Assembly: GCA_002772825.1 (NCBI GenBank)
Contig: PFDM01000041.1
Location: 1,921 to 17,922 of the forward strand
Direction of reading: 5' to 3'
Source: Parcubacteria group bacterium CG10_big_fil_rev_8_21_14_0_10_38_31
GTDB lineage: Bacteria > Patescibacteriota > Minisyncoccia > GCA-002772825
DNA length: 16,002 bases
In this document: piece after piece, positions 1 through 6,700 of the stretch
Layout: every line of letters begins with the position of its first letter
Numbering within the stretch: position 1 is the stretch's first letter
The notes under the pieces: model-generated
Told to the model about the DNA's origin: nothing
Database searches by the model: none
What the model saw: the letters and a program-made list of their open reading frames with translations, nothing else
Translations under genes and position numbers: made by a program

Positions 1-2
1 AG

Positions 3-308
3 GTCTCTTCTCTTGAAAAGTTTGTCGGCTCTGTGAAAGAGGACGCGGAAGTGCAGGCATGGGTTGAAGTCGGTATGACCACTAAACATCATGAGCAAGG
101 CAATATATTCAGAACGGAAATTCAGATACGCCTTCCTCATTCATCGGTGAGAAGCGAAGCGGAAGGTGAAGACTTATATGCCTCCATTGATAAAGTTCGC
201 GACGAAATACAAAGAGAGCTAAAGAAAGTCCACGGTAAACAGATTACAAAATTTCGCGAGGGAGCAAGAAAAATAAAGAATACTATTACCGGTTTTTATA
301 AAAAATAG
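3..308 (+). CDS. Ribosome hibernation promoting factor (HPF/RaiA family), 5'-truncated by the window
   Basis: The reading frame is open from the left edge (first full codon at 3), so only the last 101 residues are visible and the true start lies outside. The visible part matches the C-terminal half of the HPF/YfiA/RaiA fold: a 'KHHEQGNIFRTEIQIRLP' strand pair, then 'EGEDLYASIDKVRDEIQRELKK', the family's signature helix (DLYxAID), then a Lys/Arg-rich tail. Members bind the small ribosomal subunit in stationary phase and inactivate or dimerise ribosomes. There is no C-terminal dimerisation domain, so this is the short or medium type. The GTG at 33 is an internal Val codon, not a start, because homologous sequence continues upstream. 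It ends 6 nt before murA and is probably cotranscribed with it. Confidence 0.85.
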   Translation, partial: VSSLEKFVGSVKEDAEVQAWVEVGMTTKHHEQGNIFRTEIQIRLPHSSVRSEAEGEDLYASIDKVRDEIQRELKKVHGKQITKFREGARKIKNTITGFYKK

Positions 309-314
309 ATTTAG

Positions 315-1646
315 ATGGCTGATTATCTTGTCGACGGCGGGAAACGCTTGAAAGGTTCTATTGTGGTGAACCCGTCTAAGAACGGCGCAGTCGCCATATT
401 GATAGCATCTCTTTTAAATGATAAAAAAACTATAATAGAAAACCTCCCGAAGATTGAGGAGGTCTTTAGGATTATAGAGGTGTTAAAGAGTATCGGAGTA
501 GAAGTTAATTGGATTGATAAAAAAAAGACAAAGTATGGTGGACATACTGTTGAGCTTGTTCCACCTAAGAAGATAAGATTAGATGGTATTGATAATGGTC
601 CGGCTAGTATGACGCGAAGTATTATACTTTTTGCCGGTGCTTTGACTGGTCGTTTCCCTAAATTTTCCTTACCTGCTTCAGGTGGATGTAAACTTGGTAA
701 AAGGTCTATAATGCCACATATCTATACGTTAGAAGAATTTGGGATTAAGACGAAAGTTTCTTCTAAAGGATATCTTTTCACTAGTGATAAAATTTCTCCT
801 GTTTCTAATCTAATTTTATACGAGGCGGGTGATACCGTCACTGAAAACGCCATAATGGTGGCGGCTTCAATTGCCGGAAAGACTACCATCAAGTTTGCTT
901 CGGCGAACTATCAAGTGCAAGATTTATGCTTCTTTTTAAAGAAACTTGGGGTGGAGATAGAGGGGGTAGGCACCAGTACTCTTACTGTTTATGGCAAGAA
1001 GAAAATAAGTAAAGAAGTTACTTATGCCTTGTCTGAAGATCCTATTGAGGCGATGCTCTTTATCTCTATTTCTATTACCACAGAATCGTCTGTAACCATA
1101 GAAAGGTGCCCGATAGATTTTCTTGAGCTTGAACTTTTAAAGCTTAAGAAGATGGGCTTTAAGTTTAAAATTCTAAAAGAGTATAAGGCGAGAAACGGCT
1201 ACACGTGCCTTGTAGATATAAAGACGTTTCCTTCCAAACTTAAAGCTCCGGAAGAAAAGATATCCGCCATGCCATACCCAGGTATCAACATAGACAACTT
1301 GCCATTTTTTGCTGTTATCGCTATGAAGTCAAAAGGAGAGACTTTGATCCATGATTGGACATATGAAAACAGAGCGGTGTATCTCTTGGAACTCAATAGG
1401 CTCGGAGCAAAAGTCACTTTGGCCGACCCTCATCGCGTGTTTATAGAGGGACCTTCTACTCTTGTCGCCACTGATATAGTGTGCCCGCCAGCTCTTCGTC
1501 CTTCGACGATAATTCTTGCGGCCATGCTTGGCGCAAAAGGTAAATCAAAACTCTCAAATATTTACTCTATAGAGCGTGGACACGAGGATCTCTGCGGTCG
1601 TCTCTTAAAGCTCGGTGCCGAGATAAAAAAAATAGAAGATAATTAA
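315..1646 (+). CDS. murA: UDP-N-acetylglucosamine 1-carboxyvinyltransferase (MurA)
   Basis: Catalyses the first committed step of peptidoglycan synthesis, transferring enolpyruvate from PEP to UDP-GlcNAc in the cytoplasm. The length is 443 aa (E. coli 419). Lys22-Asn23 in 'SKNGAVAIL' sits where the family has its substrate-binding KN pair. The flexible loop reads 'GGCKLGKR' with Cys125, matching the catalytic and fosfomycin-alkylated Cys115 of E. coli, so the enzyme is predicted to be fosfomycin-sensitive. 'PGINIDNLPF' carries the Asp equivalent of Asp305, and 'ENRAVYLLELNRLGAKV' is typical of the last third. One oddity: the usual TDLR segment is split, reading ATD, then IVCPPA, then LRPS, a short insertion next to the phosphate-contacting Arg. 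The start 6 nt after the HPF stop has no Shine-Dalgarno, so translational coupling is likely. EPSP synthase (AroA) is the related fold, but the GGC loop favours MurA. Confidence 0.93.
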   Translation: MADYLVDGGKRLKGSIVVNPSKNGAVAILIASLLNDKKTIIENLPKIEEVFRIIEVLKSIGVEVNWIDKKKTKYGGHTVELVPPKKIRLDGIDNGPASMTRSIILFAGALTGRFPKFSLPASGGCKLGKRSIMPHIYTLEEFGIKTKVSSKGYLFTSDKISPVSNLILYEAGDTVTENAIMVAASIAGKTTIKFASANYQVQDLCFFLKKLGVEIEGVGTSTLTVYGKKKISKEVTYALSEDPIEAMLFISISITTESSVTIERCPIDFLELELLKLKKMGFKFKILKEYKARNGYTCLVDIKTFPSKLKAPEEKISAMPYPGINIDNLPFFAVIAMKSKGETLIHDWTYENRAVYLLELNRLGAKVTLADPHRVFIEGPSTLVATDIVCPPALRPSTIILAAMLGAKGKSKLSNIYSIERGHEDLCGRLLKLGAEIKKIEDN

Positions 1647-1650
1647 AGAG

Positions 1651-1693
1651 TTTCTCAACGGCTATCCGCCACGACTAACTAGCCGTTGAAAAA
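1651..1693. terminator. Inverted repeat after murA, possible weak terminator
   Basis: Arms TCAACGGCTA (1655-1664) and TAGCCGTTGA (1680-1689) are perfectly complementary over 10 bp with a 15-nt loop. They are flanked by TTT on the left and AAA on the right, which can extend the stem past one mismatch. It begins 8 nt after the murA stop. There is no U-tract on the + strand, so it is not a standard intrinsic terminator; it may be an mRNA-end stabiliser or a protein site. Confidence 0.45.
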
Positions 1694-1718
1694 TGTTAGA
1701 CATCGGATGTCTAACATT
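1692..1718. repeat. Perfect 27-bp palindrome spanning the pcm start codon
   Basis: The left arm AATGTTAGACATC (1692-1704) and right arm GATGTCTAACATT (1706-1718) are exact reverse complements around a single G. The most likely pcm ATG (1707-1709) lies in the right arm. It could be a repressor operator, an RNA hairpin hiding the start codon, or one copy of a dispersed palindromic repeat. A 13-bp perfect arm match is very unlikely by chance in this position. Confidence 0.75.
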
Positions 1719-2402
1719 AACAAGGAAGATAATAAGAGTTATAATAAAATAATGCAAAGGCTTATTGAAGATTTGGTAAGTGAGGGGTATTTGAAGACAC
1801 CGAGGATTATCAATGCTTTTCGGCATATTGACAGGGCGGATTTTGTGCCTGAAGAATTAAAGTTTGAAGCTTATGTAAATGCACCATTGCCTATTGGTTT
1901 TGGGCAGACAATATCTCAGCCGTCTACGGTGGCTTTTATGTTAGAGTTACTAGACCCTAAGCCGGGAGATAAGATTCTGGACATAGGTTCGGGTTCCGGT
2001 TGGCAGACGGCTCTTCTTGCTTTTATAGTAAGCCATAATGATGAGGGAGAAGAGCTTGAGCCGGAGAAGGAAGGGAAGATAACCACCATTGAACTTATCC
2101 CGGAACTTGAAATGATGGCAAGGAAAAATGTTTCCAAATATAATTTCATTAAAAAAGGGATAGTAGAAATTCATTGTTTAAATGCAACGAAAGGTTTCTC
2201 TCGTGAGGCGCCATTTGAGAAGATAATTGCCGCCGCTTCCACGGATAAGATACCGGAAGAATGGAAAAGGCAATTAAACGTCGGCGGTATAATTATCGCT
2301 CCTATTAGTCTAAGTCTTTGGCGATATAAGAAAAATGAGGACGGCAGTTTCAAAGAGGAGGAATTCCCCGGTTTTGCTTTTGTGCCGTTTATTGAAGGAT
2401 AA
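1707..2402 (+). CDS. pcm: Protein-L-isoaspartate O-methyltransferase
   Basis: Repairs age-damaged proteins by methylating L-isoaspartyl residues with S-adenosylmethionine. The family signature 'GFGQTISQPSTVAFMLELL' lies at about residues 64-82, SAM motif I 'KILDIGSGSGWQTALLA' at about 89-105, and acidic motif II 'ITTIELIPELEMMARKNV' follows. The C-terminal 'FVPFIEG' matches the typical FVPL ending. I prefer ATG 1707 (231 aa); the frame is open back to TTG 1686, but that adds only palindrome-encoded residues (MKNVRHR), and ATG 1752 is a further option. An acidic insert (about residues 112-124, 'DEGEELEPEKEG') lies between motif I and the next strand. No Shine-Dalgarno is seen. The 3' end overlaps the convergent membrane-protein gene by 14 bp. 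Confidence 0.92.
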   Translation: MSNINKEDNKSYNKIMQRLIEDLVSEGYLKTPRIINAFRHIDRADFVPEELKFEAYVNAPLPIGFGQTISQPSTVAFMLELLDPKPGDKILDIGSGSGWQTALLAFIVSHNDEGEELEPEKEGKITTIELIPELEMMARKNVSKYNFIKKGIVEIHCLNATKGFSREAPFEKIIAAASTDKIPEEWKRQLNVGGIIIAPISLSLWRYKKNEDGSFKEEEFPGFAFVPFIEG

Positions 2403-2913
2403 ACGAGAAAGAGATTATCAATATCAATACCGCTATTTGAAGAGGCACACCTTTAAGTGGTTGCCCCATAAAGATATTTTTTCGGTGGAAGAATAGATGA
2501 ATTTTATGAAGAAAAGCAACAGGCTGTCCCTTAAAAAATATATTTATCACTTCTATTATATCCGGTAGGATAGATGTCGGTATGATAATAGACAGAACTA
2601 TAATTTTATCAATTAGATTTAGTGAGCTTAAGCTTATAATGAGAGCTGATATGAATATTCCTAAAAGTCCGTCGAGAGTCGTTCTTATAAGGTCTATTTT
2701 TAATTTGCTTTTTTCTACACATCCATTTTTTTCTTCTCGGTGGCAAGTCTTTATTGAGACAAGCTTGTAATCCCAATGGGGTATTAAGTCTAAGAGATAA
2801 TGACTGCAAAAAGCCACTATAAAAATGAACGCGACTTTTGTCGGAGTAATAGGTCCTGTAGCGAGAGGCATAGTAACCGCTGTCGCTGTAATTATATGGG
2901 AAGAGAGTATCAT
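2389..2913 (-). CDS. Small polytopic membrane protein with HWD motif, possibly metal-dependent hydrolase-like (DUF457/YdjM style)
   Basis: 174 aa with about four hydrophobic segments (roughly residues 24-45, 86-104, 106-124 and 156-174). Conserved-looking polar residues are spread along it: His6, 'SHYLLDLIPHWDY' near residues 37-49, a 'LPD' acidic site in the third segment, and 'HKIHLFFHRKN' before the last segment. This spacing of His and Asp is reminiscent of membrane-bound DUF457-type proteins annotated as metal-dependent hydrolases, but no biochemical role is established. A charged, cysteine-containing loop follows the HWD motif. It starts with ATG in a divergent 83-bp spacer shared with the NPF-repeat gene and runs tail-to-tail into pcm with a 14-bp overlap. 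No Shine-Dalgarno is visible. I am confident it is a real membrane protein but not of its function. Confidence 0.7.
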   Translation of the reverse strand: MILSSHIITATAVTMPLATGPITPTKVAFIFIVAFCSHYLLDLIPHWDYKLVSIKTCHREEKNGCVEKSKLKIDLIRTTLDGLLGIFISALIISLSSLNLIDKIIVLSIIIPTSILPDIIEVINIFFKGQPVAFLHKIHLFFHRKNIFMGQPLKGVPLQIAVLILIISFSFILQ

Positions 2914-2961
2914 TCGTTATATCATATCAAAGAATATATTTTTATACTGGGGATAACTATT

Positions 2962-2989
2962 TTGTTAAAAAATATTATAATAGTATAAT
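2962..2989 (+). promoter_or_regulatory. Promoter for the NPF-repeat gene
   Basis: TTGTTA (2962-2967), a 16-bp spacer and a perfect TATAAT (2984-2989). The ATG at 2997 begins only 7 nt after the -10 box, so the transcript should start at or next to the start codon (leaderless). A second TATAAT at 2976-2981 overlaps it but has no suitably spaced -35. Confidence 0.7.
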
Positions 2990-2996
2990 TTAGAAT

Positions 2997-3272
2997 ATGA
3001 AAAATACATTTTTAATCGGGTTAATCGCTTTGGCGATTGGGTTAGGTGCTGGATATTATTACGGCAATACGACGGGTGTAAAAAGCGGAGTAGAGGTTGG
3101 TAAGGCGGATTTATTAGCGGAACAAAAGAAAGTTGCTGAAGATGAGGCGAAAGCCACTCAAGATAAAATTCTTGAGCAAGTTAATCCTTTTAGTGATACC
3201 AATGTTAATCCTTTTGAGAGCGAGTATGTTAATCCGTTTGAGGGAACAACAGTTAATCCTTTTGCTAAGTAA
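2997..3272 (+). CDS. Membrane-anchored protein with four C-terminal VNPF repeats
   Basis: 91 aa, family not recognised. Residues 5-22 form a glycine-rich transmembrane or signal-anchor helix ('LIGLIALAIGLGAGYYYG'). A charged, probably helical segment follows (residues 35-60, rich in Lys, Glu, Ala). The C-terminus is a strict 8-residue tandem repeat: VNPF begins at residues 62, 70, 78 and 86, the last copy being followed only by Ala-Lys and the stop. The architecture suggests an anchored stalk displaying repeated NPF tetrapeptides outside the membrane. It is expressed from its own strong promoter and lies 42 bp upstream of the secreted cysteine-rich gene, whose predicted mature N-terminus also begins with NPF, so a joint envelope function is plausible. 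No Shine-Dalgarno. Confidence 0.75.
   Translation: MKNTFLIGLIALAIGLGAGYYYGNTTGVKSGVEVGKADLLAEQKKVAEDEAKATQDKILEQVNPFSDTNVNPFESEYVNPFEGTTVNPFAK
3180..3269 (+). repeat. 24-bp coding tandem repeat (VNPF units)
   Basis: Three full 24-nt units starting at 3180, 3204 and 3228, and a partial fourth from 3252, each opening with GTTAATCC(T/G)TTT. The first 12 nt of each unit are nearly identical while the other 12 have diverged, so selection appears to act on the VNPF tetrapeptide and on the 8-residue spacing. Confidence 0.85.
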
Positions 3273-3314
3273 GGTAGTAAATTAGTAGTAGATTATTCGT
3301 GCTTTATTTAAATC

Positions 3315-5114
3315 ATGTTAAAAAAAATATTATTTCTCGGTACAATATTTGCCTTCGGGTTTATTTTCTTTTCTTTGTTTGACACTGTTCAAGCCCAGGC
3401 GAATCCTTTTGATATCCAGTTTCCCGTTTCTGAGCTTGGTAATTGCAAATCTATGAGCGAATGCAAGCTGTATTGTGATGAACCTGAAAACATCAGTGCT
3501 TGCTCCATTTTTGCAGAGAAGCAAGGTTTGATAGATCGTAAGGAAACGGGGAAAGTGAAAACCATAGAAGCAAAATTTGGCCCAGGGGGATGTAAAAACG
3601 CTCGTGAATGTGATGATTATTGTCGTGTACCAGAGCATGGTGAAGAATGTATTTCAAGTGCTGTTAAAGAAGGATTTATATCTCAGGCAGAGGCGGATGA
3701 CATTCTTAAATTTATGAAGCAAGGAGGTAAAGAAAAGACCAATTTAAATGATTCGCGCCCCGCGCCTAAAAAAGGACCGAAAGGACCAGAGGTTGATAAG
3801 GAGAAAGCTAGTAATCTTATAGAGACAGTTGGTGGTCCCGGAGGATGCTCTACTTTTGAAGAATGTGATAAATTTTGTAGCGACATAAGAAACGATGATA
3901 CCTGTATGTCATATGCGATTGAACATAAATTGATGAAGACAGAAGATATTGAAAAATTTCAGAAACTGATGACAATAGAAGGTCCTGGTGGGTGTCGTGG
4001 TAGAGAATGCGAATCTTATTGTGAACAGCCTGGACATGAATCAGAGTGTATGAAGTTCGCTGTAGAACAAGGTTTTATGAGTGAAGATGAATTTCAGGAA
4101 GCTAAGAAATTCCTAGACGCATCTGAGAAAGGCGGTCCTGGAGGTTGCCGTGGTAGAGAGTGTGAGAAATATTGTGAGGATCAAGCGCACGGCGATGAGT
4201 GTTTCAATTTTGCTAAAGAGCATAATCTACTTCCAGAGGAAGAGATTCAGAGGATAGAAAAATTTAAAGATATTAAGAATAATTTAGAGATTAAAGGTGG
4301 TCCTGGCGGGTGTCGCGGTGAGGCAGAATGCAGAAATTATTGTTCGGATATGACTAATTTTGAAGAATGTGCAGCCTTTTCAGTTAATGCCGGATTTGTG
4401 AATCAAGATAAAGCTAAAGATATATTGAGGCAATTTGTTGAAATTGAAAAATTTAGACCTCAAGGAGATGATTTTATGCCCTTTGATAGAAACACCAATC
4501 CTCCTGGTGAATTTATGCCTCAAGGTGAAGATTTTGGTCCAAACAGTGAATTTAATAGATTTGGACCACCACCTGGATTTGAAAAAGAGTTTGAAGACCG
4601 ATTTAAACAGTTTGAGCAGTTCCGTGGCGATTTTGAGCATATGCCAATTCCGCCTAGAGTTGAAGATGGCTCTTATGAAAGATTCAATCCACCTCCTGTT
4701 TTTGAGGAGGAATTTCCTCCGTATGATCAGTTTCCTGGTGGTGGAGAATTTCAGCCAAGCGAATTTGATAATTCTAATATAGAATTTAGACAAGAATTCC
4801 AAGGAGAATTTAATGAACAATTTAAAGCTGAATTTGAAAATCGCTTTGATGAATTTAGACCAGCTGACGGTTCTGTCTATCCAACTACGGGAGATGATTA
4901 TATAAAGCCATTTGATCAAAATTTTATCCCACCTAGTGATGGTGAATTTTATCAACCTTCATTTAATGATGGAGGTTATCCTCCCCCACCTAGTGATGGT
5001 GAATTTTATCCGCCTCCGTCCGGTGATGAGTCGTATTTATCACCAAGTGACGAGATGATGTTATTACCAACCGTACTTTTCCCCATATTGCCATTTTTGA
5101 AAATACTATTTTAA
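3315..5114 (+). CDS. Secreted cysteine-rich repeat protein with acidic Phe/Pro-rich C-terminal half
   Basis: 599 aa with no recognised named family. Residues 1-29 are a classical signal peptide (Lys-Lys, hydrophobic core, 'TVQAQA'), giving a mature N-terminus NPFD. Residues 44-352 hold six modules with the spacing C-x4/5-C-x3-C-x8-C, usually introduced by GPGGC and followed by a helix with an FA...G(F/L) pattern; first Cys residues are 44, 93, 178, 227, 278 and 333 (24 Cys in all, every one inside a module). Even cysteine numbers and export suggest disulfide-stabilised helical modules. Residues about 381-580 are acidic, disordered-looking and rich in Phe, Pro, Glu and Asp, with 'PPSDGEFY' repeats. 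The last about 18 residues are strongly hydrophobic, either a C-terminal anchor or the product of a late frameshift. A structural or adhesive surface role is inference. It follows the NPF-repeat gene by 42 bp. Confidence 0.85.
   Translation: MLKKILFLGTIFAFGFIFFSLFDTVQAQANPFDIQFPVSELGNCKSMSECKLYCDEPENISACSIFAEKQGLIDRKETGKVKTIEAKFGPGGCKNARECDDYCRVPEHGEECISSAVKEGFISQAEADDILKFMKQGGKEKTNLNDSRPAPKKGPKGPEVDKEKASNLIETVGGPGGCSTFEECDKFCSDIRNDDTCMSYAIEHKLMKTEDIEKFQKLMTIEGPGGCRGRECESYCEQPGHESECMKFAVEQGFMSEDEFQEAKKFLDASEKGGPGGCRGRECEKYCEDQAHGDECFNFAKEHNLLPEEEIQRIEKFKDIKNNLEIKGGPGGCRGEAECRNYCSDMTNFEECAAFSVNAGFVNQDKAKDILRQFVEIEKFRPQGDDFMPFDRNTNPPGEFMPQGEDFGPNSEFNRFGPPPGFEKEFEDRFKQFEQFRGDFEHMPIPPRVEDGSYERFNPPPVFEEEFPPYDQFPGGGEFQPSEFDNSNIEFRQEFQGEFNEQFKAEFENRFDEFRPADGSVYPTTGDDYIKPFDQNFIPPSDGEFYQPSFNDGGYPPPPSDGEFYPPPSGDESYLSPSDEMMLLPTVLFPILPFLKILF
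3444..4370 (+). repeat. Six cysteine modules encoded in tandem
   Basis: Module Cys positions are 44/50/54/63, 93/99/103/112, 178/184/188/197, 227/232/236/245, 278/283/287/296 and 333/339/343/352. The last two intervals, x3 and x8, never vary; only the first varies (x5, x5, x5, x4, x4, x5). Modules 4 and 5 share GGCRGREC-E-YC and look like the most recent duplicates. Confidence 0.85.
4928..5010 (+). repeat. 26-bp direct repeat in the low-complexity tail
   Basis: Identical 26-nt copies at 4928-4953 and 4985-5010, 57 bp apart and in frame, encode PPSDGEFY. They indicate recent slippage or duplication in the C-terminal half of the cysteine-rich gene. Confidence 0.8.
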
Positions 5115-5130
5115 TCACTAAGAATTAAGT

Positions 5131-5175
5131 AGAAAAAAATAAAATCCTCGGCTTATAATATATGACCGGGGATTT
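5131..5175 (-). terminator. Intrinsic terminator of def-fmt, stem begins inside the fmt coding sequence
   Basis: Read on the - strand, AAATCCCCGG pairs with CCGAGGATTT (one C/A mismatch) and is followed by TATTTTTTTC. The upstream arm lies in the last fmt codons (Gln-Ile-Pro-Gly) and the stop codon is in the loop. On the + strand the hairpin lacks a U-tract, so it terminates fmt only. Confidence 0.75.
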
Positions 5176-6046
5176 GCAATTTTAGTTCAGGGTTTCCTTT
5201 TATGAAGTCACTAAAAGTCATTTCGTTTTTCCCTTCTGGTTTAACCTTTTCCAAATGAAGCTTATCGCCTTTAAGCGAGGCTTTTGTCACTATAACACGA
5301 AACGGCTTACCATCTTTGTCTAAGAAGAAGTATGCTCCAGGCCAAGGATAAAAAGCTCTTATCCTTCTTTCAATTATTTCGGGATTATCGTTCCAGTCTA
5401 TCAGAGCGTCATCTTTTTTTACTTTTACGGTAAATGTTGCTCTTTTGTGGTCTTGTTCCACTGTCTTGATTTTTTCTTTTGTCCAAGGCAGAGCGACTCT
5501 GACCAAAAGTTTGCCTCCAAGTTTGGCCAGTTTTTCCTCAGCTTCTTCATAATTTAAATTATCAGATAATGGTAATTTCTCAGTGGCAATTATCGGGCCA
5601 TGATCAAGTTCTTCGTCTAAGAGCATTATTGTGACACCAAGTTCTGTGTCACCGGAAAGTATGGCCGACTGGATGGGGGAGGGACCGCGATACTCCGGGA
5701 GGATAGACGGGTGAACATTTAGTATGCCGTGCTTGGGGATATCAACAATCTCTTTCGGTATGATTTTACCAAAAGCCGCCAATACAAAAAGATCCCAATC
5801 TCCTTTTTTTAGGTCAGTGTAGATATCGTTTAGTTTATTAGGTTGAAGTGTCAGAATCTTTTCTTTATCCGCCCACATCTTTACCGGAGGGGGAGTGAGG
5901 GCGAGTTTTCTCCCTTTTGGTTTGTCAGGCGTTGTTATGATAAGAGAAGGGGTTAGTCCACCCTTTTTCATCTCTTCAAGTATTTTTATGGCAAACTCCG
6001 GAGTCCCCAGAAATGCTATTTTAAGTTTGTTTGGTTTATCTGTCAT
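5153..6046 (-). CDS. fmt: Methionyl-tRNA formyltransferase
   Basis: Formylates Met on initiator tRNA using 10-formyl-tetrahydrofolate. 297 aa (E. coli 315). The N-terminal Rossmann domain opens with 'KIAFLGTPEFAIKILEEM'. The catalytic segment reads 'GILNVHPSILPEYRGPSPIQ', with Asn110 and His112 as catalytic residues, and 'LDHGPI' supplies Asp148, so the N/H/D triad is intact. The 'PEYRGPSPIQSAIL' substrate loop is canonical. The C-terminal tRNA-binding domain (about residue 205 onward, 'DWNDNPEIIERRIRAFYPWPGAYF') is present. The start ATG overlaps the 3' end of def by 11 nt (def ends in frame at 6036), so the two are translationally coupled. Transcription ends at the overlapping terminator. 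Confidence 0.96.
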   Translation of the reverse strand: MTDKPNKLKIAFLGTPEFAIKILEEMKKGGLTPSLIITTPDKPKGRKLALTPPPVKMWADKEKILTLQPNKLNDIYTDLKKGDWDLFVLAAFGKIIPKEIVDIPKHGILNVHPSILPEYRGPSPIQSAILSGDTELGVTIMLLDEELDHGPIIATEKLPLSDNLNYEEAEEKLAKLGGKLLVRVALPWTKEKIKTVEQDHKRATFTVKVKKDDALIDWNDNPEIIERRIRAFYPWPGAYFFLDKDGKPFRVIVTKASLKGDKLHLEKVKPEGKNEMTFSDFIKGNPELKLQIPGHIL

Positions 6047-6563
6047 AGGTTATTTTTCTTAGATTTTTTGCTGAGTCTATAAAAAGTATGCCGTTCAGGT
6101 GGTCCACCTCGTGTTGAATGATTTGAGCTAAGAGACCTGAGGCTCCCCTGGTGAATTTGGTTCCATTTTCGTCAAACGCTTCTATTGTTACCTTACTGGA
6201 ACGTTTTATTTCGCCTTGCACACCATCTACACTTAGGCAACCTTCTGGTATCGATTCACGCTTCTTAGACACCCTTGTTATTTTTGGATTGATGAAGACT
6301 ATATCTTTAGTCTTAGGTTGTTTGACTTCTTCTTCGTCTTTAATTTTTAAGTCCGGACTGAAGAATCTTCCTGAGACTATAAATATACTCAGAGGTTTAG
6401 CTACTTGAGGGGCGGCAAGCGCCACACCCTCGTCATAATCTACGAGTGTTTCAGACATTTGTTTCAAGAAATTCTTGATTTCGTCACTTTTAATCTCTTC
6501 GGGTTTCAGCTCCCTAGCTTTCTCCCGTAAGACTTTATCCTCTTTTTGAACTATGTTTCTCAT
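6036..6563 (-). CDS. def: Peptide deformylase
   Basis: Removes the N-formyl group from nascent proteins, the counterpart of Fmt. 175 aa. All three metalloprotease motifs are present: motif 1 'GVALAAPQV' (the consensus GxGLAAPQ has a Gly to Ala change in its third position), motif 2 'EGCLSVDG' with the metal-binding Cys, and motif 3 'QHEVDHLNGILFID' with the two metal-binding His and the catalytic Glu. The segment between motifs 1 and 2 ('SGRFFSPDLKIKDEEEVKQPK') is longer and more charged than in E. coli. It is the first gene of def-fmt and has its own consensus promoter 8 nt upstream of the ATG, implying a leaderless transcript. Confidence 0.96.
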   Translation of the reverse strand: MRNIVQKEDKVLREKARELKPEEIKSDEIKNFLKQMSETLVDYDEGVALAAPQVAKPLSIFIVSGRFFSPDLKIKDEEEVKQPKTKDIVFINPKITRVSKKRESIPEGCLSVDGVQGEIKRSSKVTIEAFDENGTKFTRGASGLLAQIIQHEVDHLNGILFIDSAKNLRKITYDR

Positions 6564-6571
6564 TAGATTGA

Positions 6572-6600
6572 ATTATAATACAAAATTAGAATATTGACAA
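6572..6600 (-). promoter_or_regulatory. def-fmt promoter (leaderless)
   Basis: On the - strand: TTGTCA, a 17-bp spacer, TATAAT, then 8 nt to the def ATG (6563). Transcription should begin at or within a few nucleotides of the start codon. Its -35 (TGACAA on the + strand, 6595-6600) overlaps the -35 of the divergent zinc-ribbon promoter. Confidence 0.8.
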
Positions 6601-6621
6601 ATCTAAAATCACCTTTATAAT
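6594..6621 (+). promoter_or_regulatory. Near-consensus sigma70-type promoter for the zinc-ribbon gene
   Basis: TTGACA (6594-6599), a 16-bp spacer and TATAAT (6616-6621). The predicted start near 6628 leaves a leader of about 70 nt before ATG 6701, unusual in this window. The heptamer TTGACAA serves as -35 for both this promoter and the divergent def promoter. Confidence 0.8.
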
Positions 6622-6644
6622 TAATGCAGATTAGTAAGTTAAAC

Positions 6645-6681
6645 TTAAATAATAGGGGTGTCGGATAACCATATTATTTAA
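6645..6681 (+). promoter_or_regulatory. Stem-loop in the 5' leader of the zinc-ribbon gene
   Basis: Arms TTAAATAATA (6645-6654) and TATTATTTAA (6672-6681) give a 10-bp AU stem with a 17-nt loop containing GGGGTG and GGATAACC. The loop carries a second purine-rich, SD-like run; the true Shine-Dalgarno GGGGAG (6690-6695) lies just downstream. A regulatory role is inferred only from position. Confidence 0.5.
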
Positions 6682-6700
6682 TAAAAAAAGGGGAGAAAAA

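Noticed and set aside
33-35. GTG at 33 as start of the first gene
   Set aside because: The frame is open to the left edge and the upstream residues ('LEKFVGSV') continue the HPF fold.
3180-3269. CRISPR-like regular repeats
   Set aside because: The 24-bp periodicity is coding (VNPF units) and contiguous with no spacers; no cas genes are in the window.
4380-4955. 191-aa open frame on the - strand inside the cysteine-rich gene
   Set aside because: Low-complexity Lys/Phe/Ile text produced by the Glu/Phe-rich codons on the + strand; no motif, no promoter, and the + frame has a signal peptide and repeats.
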